A DNA stretch of 64,000 nucleotides from Azonexus sp. (GTDB lineage: Bacteria; Pseudomonadota; Gammaproteobacteria; Burkholderiales; Rhodocyclaceae), in contig NZ_JAKLLH010000004.1 in assembly GCF_023150235.1 (NCBI RefSeq), forward strand, positions 1-64,000. The letters are read 5' to 3'. Position numbers and translations under genes: made by a program. Below the pieces are notes generated by a model, which was given only the letters and a program-made list of their open reading frames with translations, was not told the DNA's origin and searched no databases. Position 1 is the first letter of the stretch. Each line of letters opens with the position of its first letter. Below, in pieces: positions 19,337-27,682 of the stretch.

Positions 19337-20446
19337 TCAGTGGGACGAGCCGAGCTGGCGCAAGCGGCCGACCACGGTGCGCAACTGCTCCGAGGCCTTG
19401 CGATTCTCATCGATGAACTGGCTGAGTTTTTCACCGATGACCTGGGCCAGTTGGCCAAGCTCGACTTCCTGCTTTTCGCTCAGGCCGAGGTGCACGAAAG
19501 CACGGCTGAGTTCGGTGGTGTAGTCGCAGGCGAGTGCGATGAGGCGCAGGCCGTTTTCTTCCTGGTGTGCGTCGATATGTGCCAATACTCCGGTCAGCTC
19601 ACCGGTGCTGTTCAGTATGGCCCGTGATTGGCGTTGGCGCAGGAGATCGCCGGCGAGGGCGGAAATTCTCGCCTCGGCGGCCTGGACGAGCAGGGCGAGA
19701 TGATCGCGCAGCCGACCGACCAAGGCTTCGTCGGCGGGAAGATTCTTGACGACCAGGGTGGCGTGCGGGTAGGTCACGGAGAGCTGCGAACTGAAGCGGA
19801 AAACCCGGTCCAGCTTGCGGGCATGCGCCAGGATGGAGCGTTCCAGCGGCGTGCTCGGGCCATCGCTGCCAAAGCAGGAGAGCTCGTCGAGGCAGCGGAA
19901 TTCGAGAACGCCACTGAGACCGTATTGCGCACAGGCGTGCAGGAGGGCGCGCGCCAGTGCTTCGGGGGAGGTGCAGGCAAAGGACTCCTGCATGAACTGG
20001 ATGACGATGCCTTGTTCGCCCATGGACGACATGGCGGTGAATGCCACCTGTTGCGCCATTTCCTGGCGGTAAAGCAGCGTGTTCTGTTGCTCGGCGGCCT
20101 TGCGTGCCGCCTCGATCTTCAGGCCCAGCTCTTCCGAGGCGAAGGGTTTGACCACGAAATCACTGCCCCCGGCTGCGTAGGCGGTAAGCCGGGTTTCCAG
20201 ATCGTCGTGGGCGGAGATGAAAATGACCGGAACCCGCTCGTCGCCCCCGGCCCGGAAGCGGCGACAGGCCTCGATGCCGTCGATGCCCGGCATTTCGATA
20301 TCGAGCAGGATCAGATCGGGTGTCTCGCGACTTGCCAGGAAGGCGTCGCCGCTGGCGAATTCCCTGATTTCGTCACGCTCGGCGTCGGTGGCATCGCCGG
20401 CAATCAATCTTTGGACGGGGTCGTCATCAACGATGAAAATTCGCAT
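19337..20446 (-). CDS. Response regulator with an unusual C-terminal output region
   Basis: The 369-residue protein has an N-terminal receiver domain: FIVDDDPVQR (acidic pocket), LILLDIEMPGIDG with the phospho-accepting Asp, VIFISAHDD and DFVVKPF with the conserved Lys. The remaining 240 residues have no DNA-binding helix-turn-helix and no GGDEF, EAL or HD-GYP motif; they contain a region resembling GAF-type or phosphatase-type sensory folds and a helical tail rich in Glu, Gln and Arg. AAGGAG lies 6 bases before the ATG. It precedes the hybrid kinase by 31 bp and is probably its partner. A role in protein-protein signalling is inferred from the missing DNA-binding domain. Confidence 0.85.
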   Translation of the reverse strand: MRIFIVDDDPVQRLIAGDATDAERDEIREFASGDAFLASRETPDLILLDIEMPGIDGIEACRRFRAGGDERVPVIFISAHDDLETRLTAYAAGGSDFVVKPFASEELGLKIEAARKAAEQQNTLLYRQEMAQQVAFTAMSSMGEQGIVIQFMQESFACTSPEALARALLHACAQYGLSGVLEFRCLDELSCFGSDGPSTPLERSILAHARKLDRVFRFSSQLSVTYPHATLVVKNLPADEALVGRLRDHLALLVQAAEARISALAGDLLRQRQSRAILNSTGELTGVLAHIDAHQEENGLRLIALACDYTTELSRAFVHLGLSEKQEVELGQLAQVIGEKLSQFIDENRKASEQLRTVVGRLRQLGSSH

Positions 20447-20498
20447 GTCGTGCTCCTTCGCCGAAATGGAACTTCAGCATAGGTGGGCATGCTCAAAG

Positions 20499-20541
20499 GA
20501 TCAAGGGCCTTGCCGATAGTCTATCGACAAGGCCCTTGATC
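20499..20541. terminator. Large hairpin between dctM and the response regulator
   Basis: GATCAAGGGCCTTG and CAAGGCCCTTGATC are 14-bp inverted arms, continued inward by CGATAG/CTATCG with one mismatch. A T-run follows on the plus strand (GCTTTTT); on the minus strand, the direction of the neighbouring genes, only CCTTT follows. Probably ends the TRAP permease transcript, imperfectly. Confidence 0.65.
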
Positions 20542-20565
20542 GCTTTTTCGGCGGAGGGTTTCGGC

Positions 20566-22032
20566 TTATTTCGCCTCGCCGCCTTGCAGGTTTTTCAGGA
20601 AGTCGGCGCCGGGTTCGTCCTGCTTGCCGCTATCGCTTTCCTGCATCAGCGAGCCGAGATCGACGCCACCGCCCTCGCCGGCTTGCTCGATGCGGGCACG
20701 TTCGGCCGGGTCGCCGTAGCTGACGATGTTGGGGAAGGCGATGACGATGGTGACCATGATGATCTGGATGCAGACGAAAGGTATGGCGCCCCAGTAGATG
20801 TCAGTGGTCTTGATCGAGGCTGGCGCGACCGAGCGCAGGTAGAACAGCGCGAAGCCGAATGGCGGGTGCATGAACGAGGTCTGCATGTTGACCGCGAGCA
20901 GCACGCCGAACCAGATCAGGTCGATGCCCAGCTTGTCCGCCACCGGTGCCAGCAGCGGCACGATGATGAAGGACAGCTCGAAGAAGTCGAGGAAGAAGGC
21001 CAGCAGAAAGACCAGGATATTGACCACGATCAGGAAGCCCATTTGCCCACCCGGCAGCGACAGCAGCAGGTGTTCGACCCAGAGGTCGCCATTGACCGCG
21101 CGGAAGACCAGGCCGAAGACGGTCGAGCCAACCAGGATGAAAACGACGAAGGACGAGAGCTTGCCGGTGGTGGCCATGGCCTGCCTGAGCAAGGCCCAGT
21201 CGAGGCGTTTGCGGGCAATCGCCATGATCAGTGCCCCGGCTGCACCCATCGCACCGCCTTCGGTCGGCGTGGCGATGCCGAGAAAGATGGTGCCAAGGAC
21301 GAGGAAGATCAGCGCCAGCGGCGGGACCATGGTGGTAATGACACGAATGAAGAGCTTGAGGCCGTGCAGGGTGCGGGCTTCGGGCGGCAGGGCCGGCGCC
21401 GAGGTGGGTTTGATGATGGTCAGGAGGGCGACATAGCCGACATAGAGGCTGGTCAGGATCAAGCCCGGAATCAGCGCGCCTTCGTACATGTCGCCGACCG
21501 AGCGGCCGAGCTGGTCGGCCATGATGATCAGCACCAGCGACGGCGGGATGATCTGCGCCAGTGTGCCCGAGGCGGCGATGACGCCGGCGGCAAGACGCTT
21601 GTCGTAGCCGTAGCGGAGCATGATCGGCAGCGAGATCAGGCCCATCGAGATCACCGAGGCGGCGACCACGCCGGTGGTCGCGGCGAGTAGTGCGCCGACG
21701 AAGATCACCGCGTAGGCCAGACCGCCGCGCATCGGGCCGAACAGCTGGCCGATAGTGTCGAGCAGGTCTTCGGCCATGCCCGAGCGTTCAAGAATCAGTC
21801 CCATGAAGGTGAAGAAGGGGATGGCCAGCAGCGTGTCGTTGGCCATGATCCCGAAAATTCGTTCCGGCAGGGCCTGGAACAGTGCCGGCGTGAGCAGGCC
21901 GAGTTCGATTCCGATCAGGCCGAAGACGATGCCGTTGGCGGCCAGCGCGAAGGCGACCGGGTAGCCGAAGAGGAGGAAGAGAACCAGCGCCCCGAACATC
22001 AGCGGCGCCATGTTGGCGATGACCCATTCCAT
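20566..22032 (-). CDS. TRAP transporter large permease (DctM family)
   Basis: The 488-residue inner-membrane protein carries out solute transport coupled to a sodium or proton gradient. It has about twelve hydrophobic segments, GYPVAFALAANGIVFG at the start, LLAIPFFTFMGLILERSGMAEDLL, GGLAYAVIFVGALLAATTGVVAASVISMG, ASGTLAQIIPPSLVLIIMAD and ATPTEGGAMGAAGAL, all conserved in DctM. A charged, Gly-rich cytoplasmic tail of about 50 residues follows the last helix. The start ATG shares one base with the dctQ stop (TAATG). It very likely works with the TakP-like binding protein at 14.7 kb. Confidence 0.94.
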   Translation of the reverse strand: MEWVIANMAPLMFGALVLFLLFGYPVAFALAANGIVFGLIGIELGLLTPALFQALPERIFGIMANDTLLAIPFFTFMGLILERSGMAEDLLDTIGQLFGPMRGGLAYAVIFVGALLAATTGVVAASVISMGLISLPIMLRYGYDKRLAAGVIAASGTLAQIIPPSLVLIIMADQLGRSVGDMYEGALIPGLILTSLYVGYVALLTIIKPTSAPALPPEARTLHGLKLFIRVITTMVPPLALIFLVLGTIFLGIATPTEGGAMGAAGALIMAIARKRLDWALLRQAMATTGKLSSFVVFILVGSTVFGLVFRAVNGDLWVEHLLLSLPGGQMGFLIVVNILVFLLAFFLDFFELSFIIVPLLAPVADKLGIDLIWFGVLLAVNMQTSFMHPPFGFALFYLRSVAPASIKTTDIYWGAIPFVCIQIIMVTIVIAFPNIVSYGDPAERARIEQAGEGGGVDLGSLMQESDSGKQDEPGADFLKNLQGGEAK

Positions 22033-22625
22033 TATTTGGCCTCCTTGGCTTTGGCGGCGGCGATGGCTGCGGCCAGTTCTTCTTCCGCCGAGGGCTTGTT
22101 GTCCTTGGCGTTCGGGTCGGCGATCAGGCCCTGCAGGAAGGCGATGCGCTTGATCAGTTCGGAAATCCCTTGCAGCGCCAGGAGCAGGAAGCCGATCGGC
22201 AGCAAGGCCTTGACCGGCCAGCGGATCAGGCCGCCGGCGTTGGCCGAGATTTCGCCGATGCGGTAGGAATTGGCGACCAGCGGCAGCGAGAGCCAGAGGA
22301 CCAGAACGACCATGGGCAGCAGGAAGAACAGGGTGCCGATGATGTCGATGATGGCCAGGCCGCGCGGCGAGAATTTCCCTGAAATCACGTCGATGCGGAC
22401 GTGTTCGTTTTTTTGCAGGGTGTAGGGAGCGCAGAGCAGGAAAACGGCGGCAAACAGATACCACTGGATTTCCAGCAAACCGTTGGAGCTGTCGTTGAAA
22501 GTGAAGCGGTAGGTTGCGTTGCCGGCGCTGATCAGGGTCATGATCAGTACTAGCCAGAATGCGCCCTTGCCGACACGCTCATTGATCGTGTCGATCAGTC
22601 TGGCGAGCGAAATTAGGGGGGTCAC
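22032..22625 (-). CDS. TRAP transporter small permease (DctQ family)
   Basis: The 197-residue membrane protein has four hydrophobic segments (FWLVLIMTLISAGNATYRF, QWYLFAAVFLLCAPYTL, IIGTLFFLLPMVVLVLWLSLP, LLPIGFLLLALQGISELI) with the DctQ signature L-x-E-I-Q-W and KNEHVRIDVISGKFSPRG. I set the start at a GTG (VTPLISLARL) because GAGGAGG lies 6 bases before it. The Ala/Lys/Glu-rich C-terminus looks disordered. It forms a two-gene unit with dctM, divergent from the histidine-phosphatase gene. Confidence 0.92.
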   Translation of the reverse strand: MTPLISLARLIDTINERVGKGAFWLVLIMTLISAGNATYRFTFNDSSNGLLEIQWYLFAAVFLLCAPYTLQKNEHVRIDVISGKFSPRGLAIIDIIGTLFFLLPMVVLVLWLSLPLVANSYRIGEISANAGGLIRWPVKALLPIGFLLLALQGISELIKRIAFLQGLIADPNAKDNKPSAEEELAAAIAAAKAKEAK

Positions 22626-22721
22626 GTCTTTTCCTCCTCGGTTGGTAAAATGACCGCCTTGGTGGCGGCACGAATAAGTCATCCCATCTTTGCAATGTAC
22701 AGCCTGGAGTCAGCCCGGACC

Positions 22722-23387
22722 ATGCAGGAAATCCCTAGTCAAATCACCCGCCTGTGCCTGATTCGTCACGGCGAAACCGAATGGAACGCCGAGCGGCGGA
22801 TCCAGGGGCAGATCGACATCGGCCTCAATCCGGCCGGCCTGGCCCAGGCTCGTGCGGCGGGACGCTGCTTGCGCGGAGCCGGCATTGTCGCCCTCTACAG
22901 CAGCGACCTCAAGCGTGCCGCGACGACGGCCGATGAAATTGCCGCCGAACTCGGGTTGACCGTGATCCGCTGTCCCGACCTGCGCGAGCGTTGCTACGGC
23001 ATCTTCCAGGGGCTGACTTATGTCGAGGCAGCGGCTTGCCATCCCGACGGTTACGCCGCATTCGAGGGGCGCAACGCGGACTATGCCTTCGAGAACGGCG
23101 AAAGCCTGAAGGCGATGCACCTGCGGGTGACCGCCAGGCTGCGTGCGATTGCCGCCGCGCATGCTGGGGCGACGGTCGCCGTGGTGGTGCATGGCGGCGT
23201 GCTCGATATCGTCAATCGCTTTGTGCGCGGTACGCCGCTGGAACGGCCGCGCGACTTCCTGATTCCGAATGCGGGCCTGAACTGGATTTCCACGGTCGAC
23301 GGCGAAAAGGGAGAGAAATGGGTCATCGATTCCTGGGGAGAAACAGAGCATCTCGAAGCGGGTGCGCTGGACGAACTTCCTTCGTGA
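22722..23387 (+). CDS. Histidine phosphatase (phosphoglycerate mutase-like)
   Basis: The 221 residues contain the signature LIRHGETEWNAERRIQGQIDIGLNPAGLAQA with the catalytic RHG histidine, the second acidic residue in LRERCYGIFQGLTY and the second histidine in VVVHGGVLDIV. This is the cobC/GpmB-like cofactor-independent-of-metal branch, and actual substrates vary (phosphosugars, alpha-ribazole phosphate, others). I chose MQEIPSQITRLC; an upstream ATG adds 9 residues. WISTVDGEKGEKW contains a partial palindrome (CACGGTCGAC). It precedes glyA by 39 bp. Confidence 0.88.
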   Translation: MQEIPSQITRLCLIRHGETEWNAERRIQGQIDIGLNPAGLAQARAAGRCLRGAGIVALYSSDLKRAATTADEIAAELGLTVIRCPDLRERCYGIFQGLTYVEAAACHPDGYAAFEGRNADYAFENGESLKAMHLRVTARLRAIAAAHAGATVAVVVHGGVLDIVNRFVRGTPLERPRDFLIPNAGLNWISTVDGEKGEKWVIDSWGETEHLEAGALDELPS

Positions 23388-23426
23388 TAAAATCCGCACC
23401 CTTTTCAATGGCTTGAGGCATTCCCC

Positions 23427-24677
23427 ATGTTTTCCGCGAAAGATACCCTGGCAAAAGTTGATCCCGAACTCTGGCAGGCCGTCGAGGCCGAGAATCTGCG
23501 TCAGGAAGAGCATATCGAACTGATCGCGTCCGAAAACTACGTCAGCAACGCAGTCATGGAAGCCCAGGGCTCGCAGTTGACCAACAAGTATGCCGAAGGC
23601 TATCCCGGCAAGCGTTACTACGGCGGTTGCGAGCACGTCGATGTCGTCGAGCAGATCGCGATCGACCGCCTCAAGACCCTGTTCGGCGCCGATGCCGCCA
23701 ACGTCCAGGCCAACTCCGGTTCGCAGGCCAACCAGGCCGTGCTGATGGCCTTCGCCAAGCCGGGCGACACGATCATGGGCATGAGCCTGGCCGAAGGCGG
23801 TCACCTGACCCACGGCATGGCCCTGAACATGTCCGGCAAGTGGTTCAACGTCGTCTCCTACGGTCTCAACGAGAAGGAAGAGATCGACTACGACAAGATG
23901 GAAGCCCTGGCCCGCGAGCACAAGCCGAAGATCATCGTCGCCGGTGCCTCCGCCTACGCGCTGCGCATCGACTTCGAGCGTTTCGCCAAGGTGGCCAAGG
24001 AAGTCGGCGCGATTTTCTGGGTCGACATGGCGCACTACGCCGGCCTGATCGCCGCCGGTTTCTACCCCAACCCGGTCCCGTTCGCCGACGTCGTCACCAC
24101 CACCACTCACAAGACCCTGCGCGGTCCGCGCGGCGGCGTGATCCTGATGAAGGCCGAGCACGAGAAGGCGATCAACTCCGCCATCTTCCCGGGTCTGCAG
24201 GGCGGTCCGCTGATGCACGTCATCGCTGCCAAGGCCGTGGCCTTCAAGGAAGCCGCTTCGCCGGAATTCAAGAACTACCAGGAGCAGGTGATCAACAACG
24301 CCCGCGTGATGGCCAAGGTACTGGGTGAAGAGCGCGGTCTGCGCATCGTCTCCGGGCGTACCGAAAGCCACGTCTTCCTGGTCGATCTGCGCCCGAAGAA
24401 CCTCACCGGCAAGGACGCCGAAGCCGCGCTGGGCCGCGCTCACATCACGGTGAACAAGAACGGCATCCCGAACGACCCGCAGAAGCCGATGGTTACCTCG
24501 GGTATCCGCATCGGTTCGCCGGCGATGACCAGCCGCGGTTTCACCGAGATCGAAGCCGAAACCATCGCCCACCTGATCGCCGACGTGCTCGATGCGCCGA
24601 ACGACGAAGCCGTGGCCGCCAAAGTGCGTGCCAAGGTTTCCGAGCTGTGCAAGAAGTTCCCGGTGTACGGCGCCTGA
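23427..24677 (+). CDS. glyA: Serine hydroxymethyltransferase
   Basis: PLP enzyme interconverting serine and glycine while loading tetrahydrofolate with a one-carbon unit, the donor used by ThyA. The 416 residues match the family: [61 protein letters not shown], and the PLP-lysine site [16 protein letters not shown]. The codon bias toward C-ending codons is strong, fitting high expression. nrdR and ribD follow on the same strand, a common arrangement in proteobacteria. Confidence 0.98.
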   Translation: MFSAKDTLAKVDPELWQAVEAENLRQEEHIELIASENYVSNAVMEAQGSQLTNKYAEGYPGKRYYGGCEHVDVVEQIAIDRLKTLFGADAANVQANSGSQANQAVLMAFAKPGDTIMGMSLAEGGHLTHGMALNMSGKWFNVVSYGLNEKEEIDYDKMEALAREHKPKIIVAGASAYALRIDFERFAKVAKEVGAIFWVDMAHYAGLIAAGFYPNPVPFADVVTTTTHKTLRGPRGGVILMKAEHEKAINSAIFPGLQGGPLMHVIAAKAVAFKEAASPEFKNYQEQVINNARVMAKVLGEERGLRIVSGRTESHVFLVDLRPKNLTGKDAEAALGRAHITVNKNGIPNDPQKPMVTSGIRIGSPAMTSRGFTEIEAETIAHLIADVLDAPNDEAVAAKVRAKVSELCKKFPVYGA

Positions 24678-24693
24678 GCAGGATTCAGGGTTG

Positions 24694-24726
24694 AGGATCG
24701 AGTTGCTGACAACAGCACTCGATCCT
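24694..24726. repeat. AGGATCGAGT inverted repeat between glyA and nrdR
   Basis: AGGATCGAGT and ACTCGATCCT form exact 10-bp arms; the inner GCTG/CAGC pairs extend the stem past one bulged T. Further GATCC units (TTGATCC, CGATCCTCGATCC) follow up to the nrdR start. There is no T-run, so a terminator role is uncertain. It resembles the nested repeat near 27.2 kb. Confidence 0.6.
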
Positions 24727-24751
24727 TGATCCCCGATCCTCGATCCTCATC

Positions 24752-25219
24752 ATGAAATGTCCTTTCTGCGGTCACGATGAAACAGCGGTGGTCGATACTC
24801 GTCTGAGCGACGAGGGCGACATCGTGCGGCGGCGCAGGAAATGCAACGTCTGCGACAAGCGGTTCACGACTTACGAAAAAGCCGAAATCCGCTTGCCGCA
24901 GGTGGTCAAGAAGAACGGTTCGCGGACCGAGTTTTCCCGCGACAAATTACGCGGCAGCTTCGAGCTGGCGCTGCGCAAGCGGCCGGTGTCGACCGAACTG
25001 GTCGATGCGGCAATTGCCGAAATCGAAGAAAAATTGCTTTCCGCCGGGCTGCGCGAAGTCAGTTCGCAGCAGGTCGGTGAGTTGGTGATGGCCGAGCTGA
25101 AGAAGCTCGACAAGGTCGCCTATATCCGCTTCGCCTCCGTCTATCGCAATTTCGAAGACATCGATGCCTTCTCCAAGGCGATCCGCGAAGTGTCGCCCGT
25201 TTCCTCGCGCAAAAAATAA
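24752..25219 (+). CDS. nrdR: Transcriptional repressor NrdR
   Basis: Zinc- and ATP/dATP-binding repressor of ribonucleotide reductase operons. The 155 residues show the N-terminal zinc ribbon [17 protein letters not shown]...[12 protein letters not shown] with its four cysteines, then the ATP-cone from [29 protein letters not shown] through [17 protein letters not shown]. The length is typical. The stop overlaps the ribD start by one base (TAATG), so the two are translationally coupled. No ribonucleotide reductase gene is present here. Confidence 0.97.
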   Translation: MKCPFCGHDETAVVDTRLSDEGDIVRRRRKCNVCDKRFTTYEKAEIRLPQVVKKNGSRTEFSRDKLRGSFELALRKRPVSTELVDAAIAEIEEKLLSAGLREVSSQQVGELVMAELKKLDKVAYIRFASVYRNFEDIDAFSKAIREVSPVSSRKK

Positions 25220-26310
25220 TGGATTTCTCCGCCGAAGACTTTCGGCTGATGGCGCACGCGCTGCAGCTCGCCGAGCGCGGCCTGTGGACGACGTCGCCCA
25301 ATCCGCGCGTCGGCTGCGTGCTGGCGCGGGGCGGTGAAATCGTCGGTGAGGGCTGGCACGAACGCGCCGGCGAGCCGCATGCCGAGGTTCATGCCCTGCG
25401 TCAGGCCGGTGAGCGGGCGCGCGGGGCGACCGCCTACGTCACTCTCGAACCGTGCAGCCACCACGGGCGCACACCGCCTTGCGCCGAAGCCTTGATCGCG
25501 GCCGGGGTGAGCCGGGTGGTGGCGGCGATGCAGGACCCGAACCCGCTGGTCGCCGGGCGCGGCCTGGCGCTGCTAGGGACCGCCGGAATTCCGACCGCCT
25601 GCGGGCTGCTTGAAAGCGAGGCGCGGGAACTGAATATCGGCTTCGTTTCGCGCATGGAACGCGGTCGACCGTGGTTGCGCTTGAAAACCGCCGCCAGCCT
25701 TGATGGCAAGACTGCGCTCAACAATGGCCTCAGCCAGTGGATCACCGGGCCGGAGGCGCGGCGCGACGGGCATCGCTGGCGGGCGCGCGCCTGCGCCATT
25801 TTGACCGGAATCGGCACGGTGCGCGACGACGATCCACGGCTCGATGTGCGCGAGGTCGAAACCACGCGCCAGCCCTTGCGGGTGATTGTCGATAGCCGCC
25901 TGGAAACGCCACCGCAGGCGCGCATCCTGCAGGGGGGCGGGCCGGTCCTGATCGCGGCTGCGGTCGACTCTCCGGAGCGGCGCAAAATGCTGACCGCCGC
26001 CGGCGCCGAAGTGCTGCTCCTGCCCAATCCGGCGGGCAAGGTTGAACTGTCTGCTTTGCTGGCCGAGCTCGGGCGGCGCGGGATTAACGAAGTGCACGCC
26101 GAGGCCGGCTGGAAGCTCAACGGCTCTTTGCTGCGCGAGGGGCTGGTCGACGAATTGTTGCTCTATCTTGCCCCCTGCCTGCTCGGCCATCTCGCTGCTG
26201 GCTTGTTCAACCTGCCGGAACTGACGGCGCTGGACGGCAAGCGCGAAGTGCGGATCGGCGACCTGCGCCAGGTCGGCAACGATATCCGGATCGTCGCCCG
26301 TTTGCGTTAA
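25219..26310 (+). CDS. ribD: Riboflavin biosynthesis deaminase/reductase RibD
   Basis: Bifunctional enzyme performing the deaminase and reductase steps after GTP cyclohydrolase II in riboflavin synthesis. The N-terminal deaminase domain (about 1-145) has the zinc motif HAEVHALRQAG and the PCSHHGRTPPCAEALI pair of cysteines; the C-terminal reductase domain starts at RPWLRLKTAASLDGKTAL and includes ILTGIGTVRDDDPRL and the NADPH-binding NEVHAEAGWKLNGSLL. The 363 residues are the usual length. A GGTCGACC palindrome falls on the conserved GRPW, which is probably coincidental. A perfect 22-bp palindrome follows 18 bp after the stop. Confidence 0.97.
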   Translation: MDFSAEDFRLMAHALQLAERGLWTTSPNPRVGCVLARGGEIVGEGWHERAGEPHAEVHALRQAGERARGATAYVTLEPCSHHGRTPPCAEALIAAGVSRVVAAMQDPNPLVAGRGLALLGTAGIPTACGLLESEARELNIGFVSRMERGRPWLRLKTAASLDGKTALNNGLSQWITGPEARRDGHRWRARACAILTGIGTVRDDDPRLDVREVETTRQPLRVIVDSRLETPPQARILQGGGPVLIAAAVDSPERRKMLTAAGAEVLLLPNPAGKVELSALLAELGRRGINEVHAEAGWKLNGSLLREGLVDELLLYLAPCLLGHLAAGLFNLPELTALDGKREVRIGDLRQVGNDIRIVARLR

Positions 26311-26328
26311 CTTGGCGGTTTTCGCCGA

Positions 26329-26350
26329 TTTTCACGGTCGACCGTGAAAA
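26329..26350. repeat. Perfect 22-bp solo palindrome
   Basis: TTTTCACGGTC joined to its exact reverse complement GACCGTGAAAA; this is the best match to the consensus of the dispersed repeat. It lies between the convergent ribD and moeB stops, where it could end transcription in both directions or be a binding site. Confidence 0.85.
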
Positions 26351-26389
26351 ACAAGAATTTTCCCGGGAAGGACTGGCTTTGTTGCCGTC

Positions 26390-27205
26390 TCAGAGTTGGC
26401 AGGCGCGTCCCGGGGCGTTTTCGTCCGCTGCCTGCCAGTCGTTGCTGCGGACCGGAGAATTCTCGGCGCAGACGGCGCATTCCGGGTCGCGCCGGAACTT
26501 GACGGTGCGCCATTCCATGCTCAGCGCGTCGAGCAGCAGCAGCCGGCCGTTCAGCGTCTGGCCGATACCGGCCGCCAGCTTCAGCCCCTCGGCCGCCTGC
26601 ATGCTGCCGACGATGCCGGTCAGCGGGGCGAAGACGCCCATCACTGCGCAGCGCACTTCCTCGACGTCCTCGCCTTCGGGAAACAGGCAGTGATAGCACG
26701 GCGCGTCGTCGCGGCGCAGGTCATAGACGCTGACCTGGCCGTCGAAACGGATCGCGGCGCCGGAGACCAGCGGCTTGCGGTGATGCACGCAGGCGCGGTT
26801 GATCGCATGCCGGGTCGCGAAGTTGTCGGTGCAGTCGAGGACCAGGTCGGCACTGGCGACCAGTCGGCTCAATTCAGCCCCCGCCAGGCGGCGGATCAGC
26901 GGCACGACTTCGATTTCGGAATTGAGCGCTGCCAGCGCCAGTCGTCCCGATTCGGCCTTGGCCATGCCGACCCGGGCTTCGTTATGCATGATCTGGCGCT
27001 GCAGGTTGGTGAAATCGACGCTGTCGTCATCGACCAGGGTGATCTTGCCGATCCCGGCCGACGCCAGATACAAGGCCGCCGGCGAGCCGAGCCCGCCGGC
27101 GCCGATGATTAGCGCGTGGCTGTCGAGGATGCGTTGCTGCCCTTCGACCCCGAGAGCGTCGAGCAGGATGTGGCGGCTATAGCGGAGAAGTTGCTGGTCG
27201 TTCAT
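26390..27205 (-). CDS. moeB: Molybdopterin-synthase adenylyltransferase (MoeB/ThiF/HesA family)
   Basis: E1-like enzyme that adenylates the C-terminal glycine of MoaD (or a ThiS-like protein) for sulfur transfer. The 271 residues start MNDQQLLRYSRHILLDALG, with the ATP-binding ALIIGAGGLGSPAALYLASAGIG, LVDDDSVDFTNLQRQIMH (N-L-x-R-Q), DLVLDCTDNFATRHAINRAC, and zinc-ligand pairs CYHCLFPEG and CAVC. MoeB and ThiF cannot be separated by eye. Longer upstream in-frame extension is rejected since it lacks family similarity. A nested GATCC repeat lies directly upstream. Confidence 0.92.
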   Translation of the reverse strand: MNDQQLLRYSRHILLDALGVEGQQRILDSHALIIGAGGLGSPAALYLASAGIGKITLVDDDSVDFTNLQRQIMHNEARVGMAKAESGRLALAALNSEIEVVPLIRRLAGAELSRLVASADLVLDCTDNFATRHAINRACVHHRKPLVSGAAIRFDGQVSVYDLRRDDAPCYHCLFPEGEDVEEVRCAVMGVFAPLTGIVGSMQAAEGLKLAAGIGQTLNGRLLLLDALSMEWRTVKFRRDPECAVCAENSPVRSNDWQAADENAPGRACQL

Positions 27206-27208
27206 TTT

Positions 27209-27260
27209 AGGATCAAGGATCAAGGTTGCGCTTGATCCTGGTGGCTGGGTCCTTGATCCT
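27209..27260. repeat. Nested AGGATCAAG inverted repeats
   Basis: Outer arms AGGATCAAGG and CCTTGATCCT and inner arms AGGATCAAG and CTTGATCCT are exact reverse complements, one hairpin within the other. The element fills the gap between moeB and the small gene ending at 27259 and just touches its stop codon. No T-run follows. Confidence 0.75.
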
Positions 27261-27660
27261 ATTTGTATTCCCGCCATTCTGGCGGGGTGTCGTCGTGGTC
27301 GCCGTGGGGGTGGTGTTCCCAGGCCTTGACGTAGGCGTGCTGCGAGGAGCGCTTGAGGCGGGTTTCCGGTGCGTCGAGGTTGTGCAACTGAGTGTCCTCG
27401 ACATAATGGATCAGTGCGCGGGTCAGCTTGCTCATCAGCGTGTTGTCGAGGTGGTAGCCCTTGTCGACCAGATGATCCTCGAGTTCCCGCAGGGTGTGCT
27501 GCTGCAGGTCGTAGCCGACTTCCAGCGATCGCTGCTCGTAGCACGGTTCCACAGCCACCTCGTCGAGGTGGCTGAGGTCGTCGGCGGCTTCCGGTACCTG
27601 GCCGGGAGGAAACTTGGCGAAGAGGATTTCCCGCTGTTTCTTCAGGTCTGCTCTGTTCAT
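27259..27660 (-). CDS. Hypothetical protein, 133 residues
   Basis: I do not recognise this family with certainty. It begins MNRADLKKQREILFAKFPPG; a middle VGYDLQQHTLRELEDHLVDKGYHLDNTLMSKLTRALIHYVEDTQ has the alternating strand-helix pattern of a ferredoxin-like or heavy-metal-associated fold but lacks a CxxC motif. The C-terminal 30 residues are rich in His and Asp (HHPHGDHDD), which could bind a metal. The gene sits 22 bp behind ctpA, at the end of the envC-ctpA unit and next to moeB. Coding bias is like its neighbours', so I consider it real. Confidence 0.65.
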   Translation of the reverse strand: MNRADLKKQREILFAKFPPGQVPEAADDLSHLDEVAVEPCYEQRSLEVGYDLQQHTLRELEDHLVDKGYHLDNTLMSKLTRALIHYVEDTQLHNLDAPETRLKRSSQHAYVKAWEHHPHGDHDDTPPEWREYK

Positions 27661-27682
27661 CCTGCCCTCCCTTGGGGTGCGT

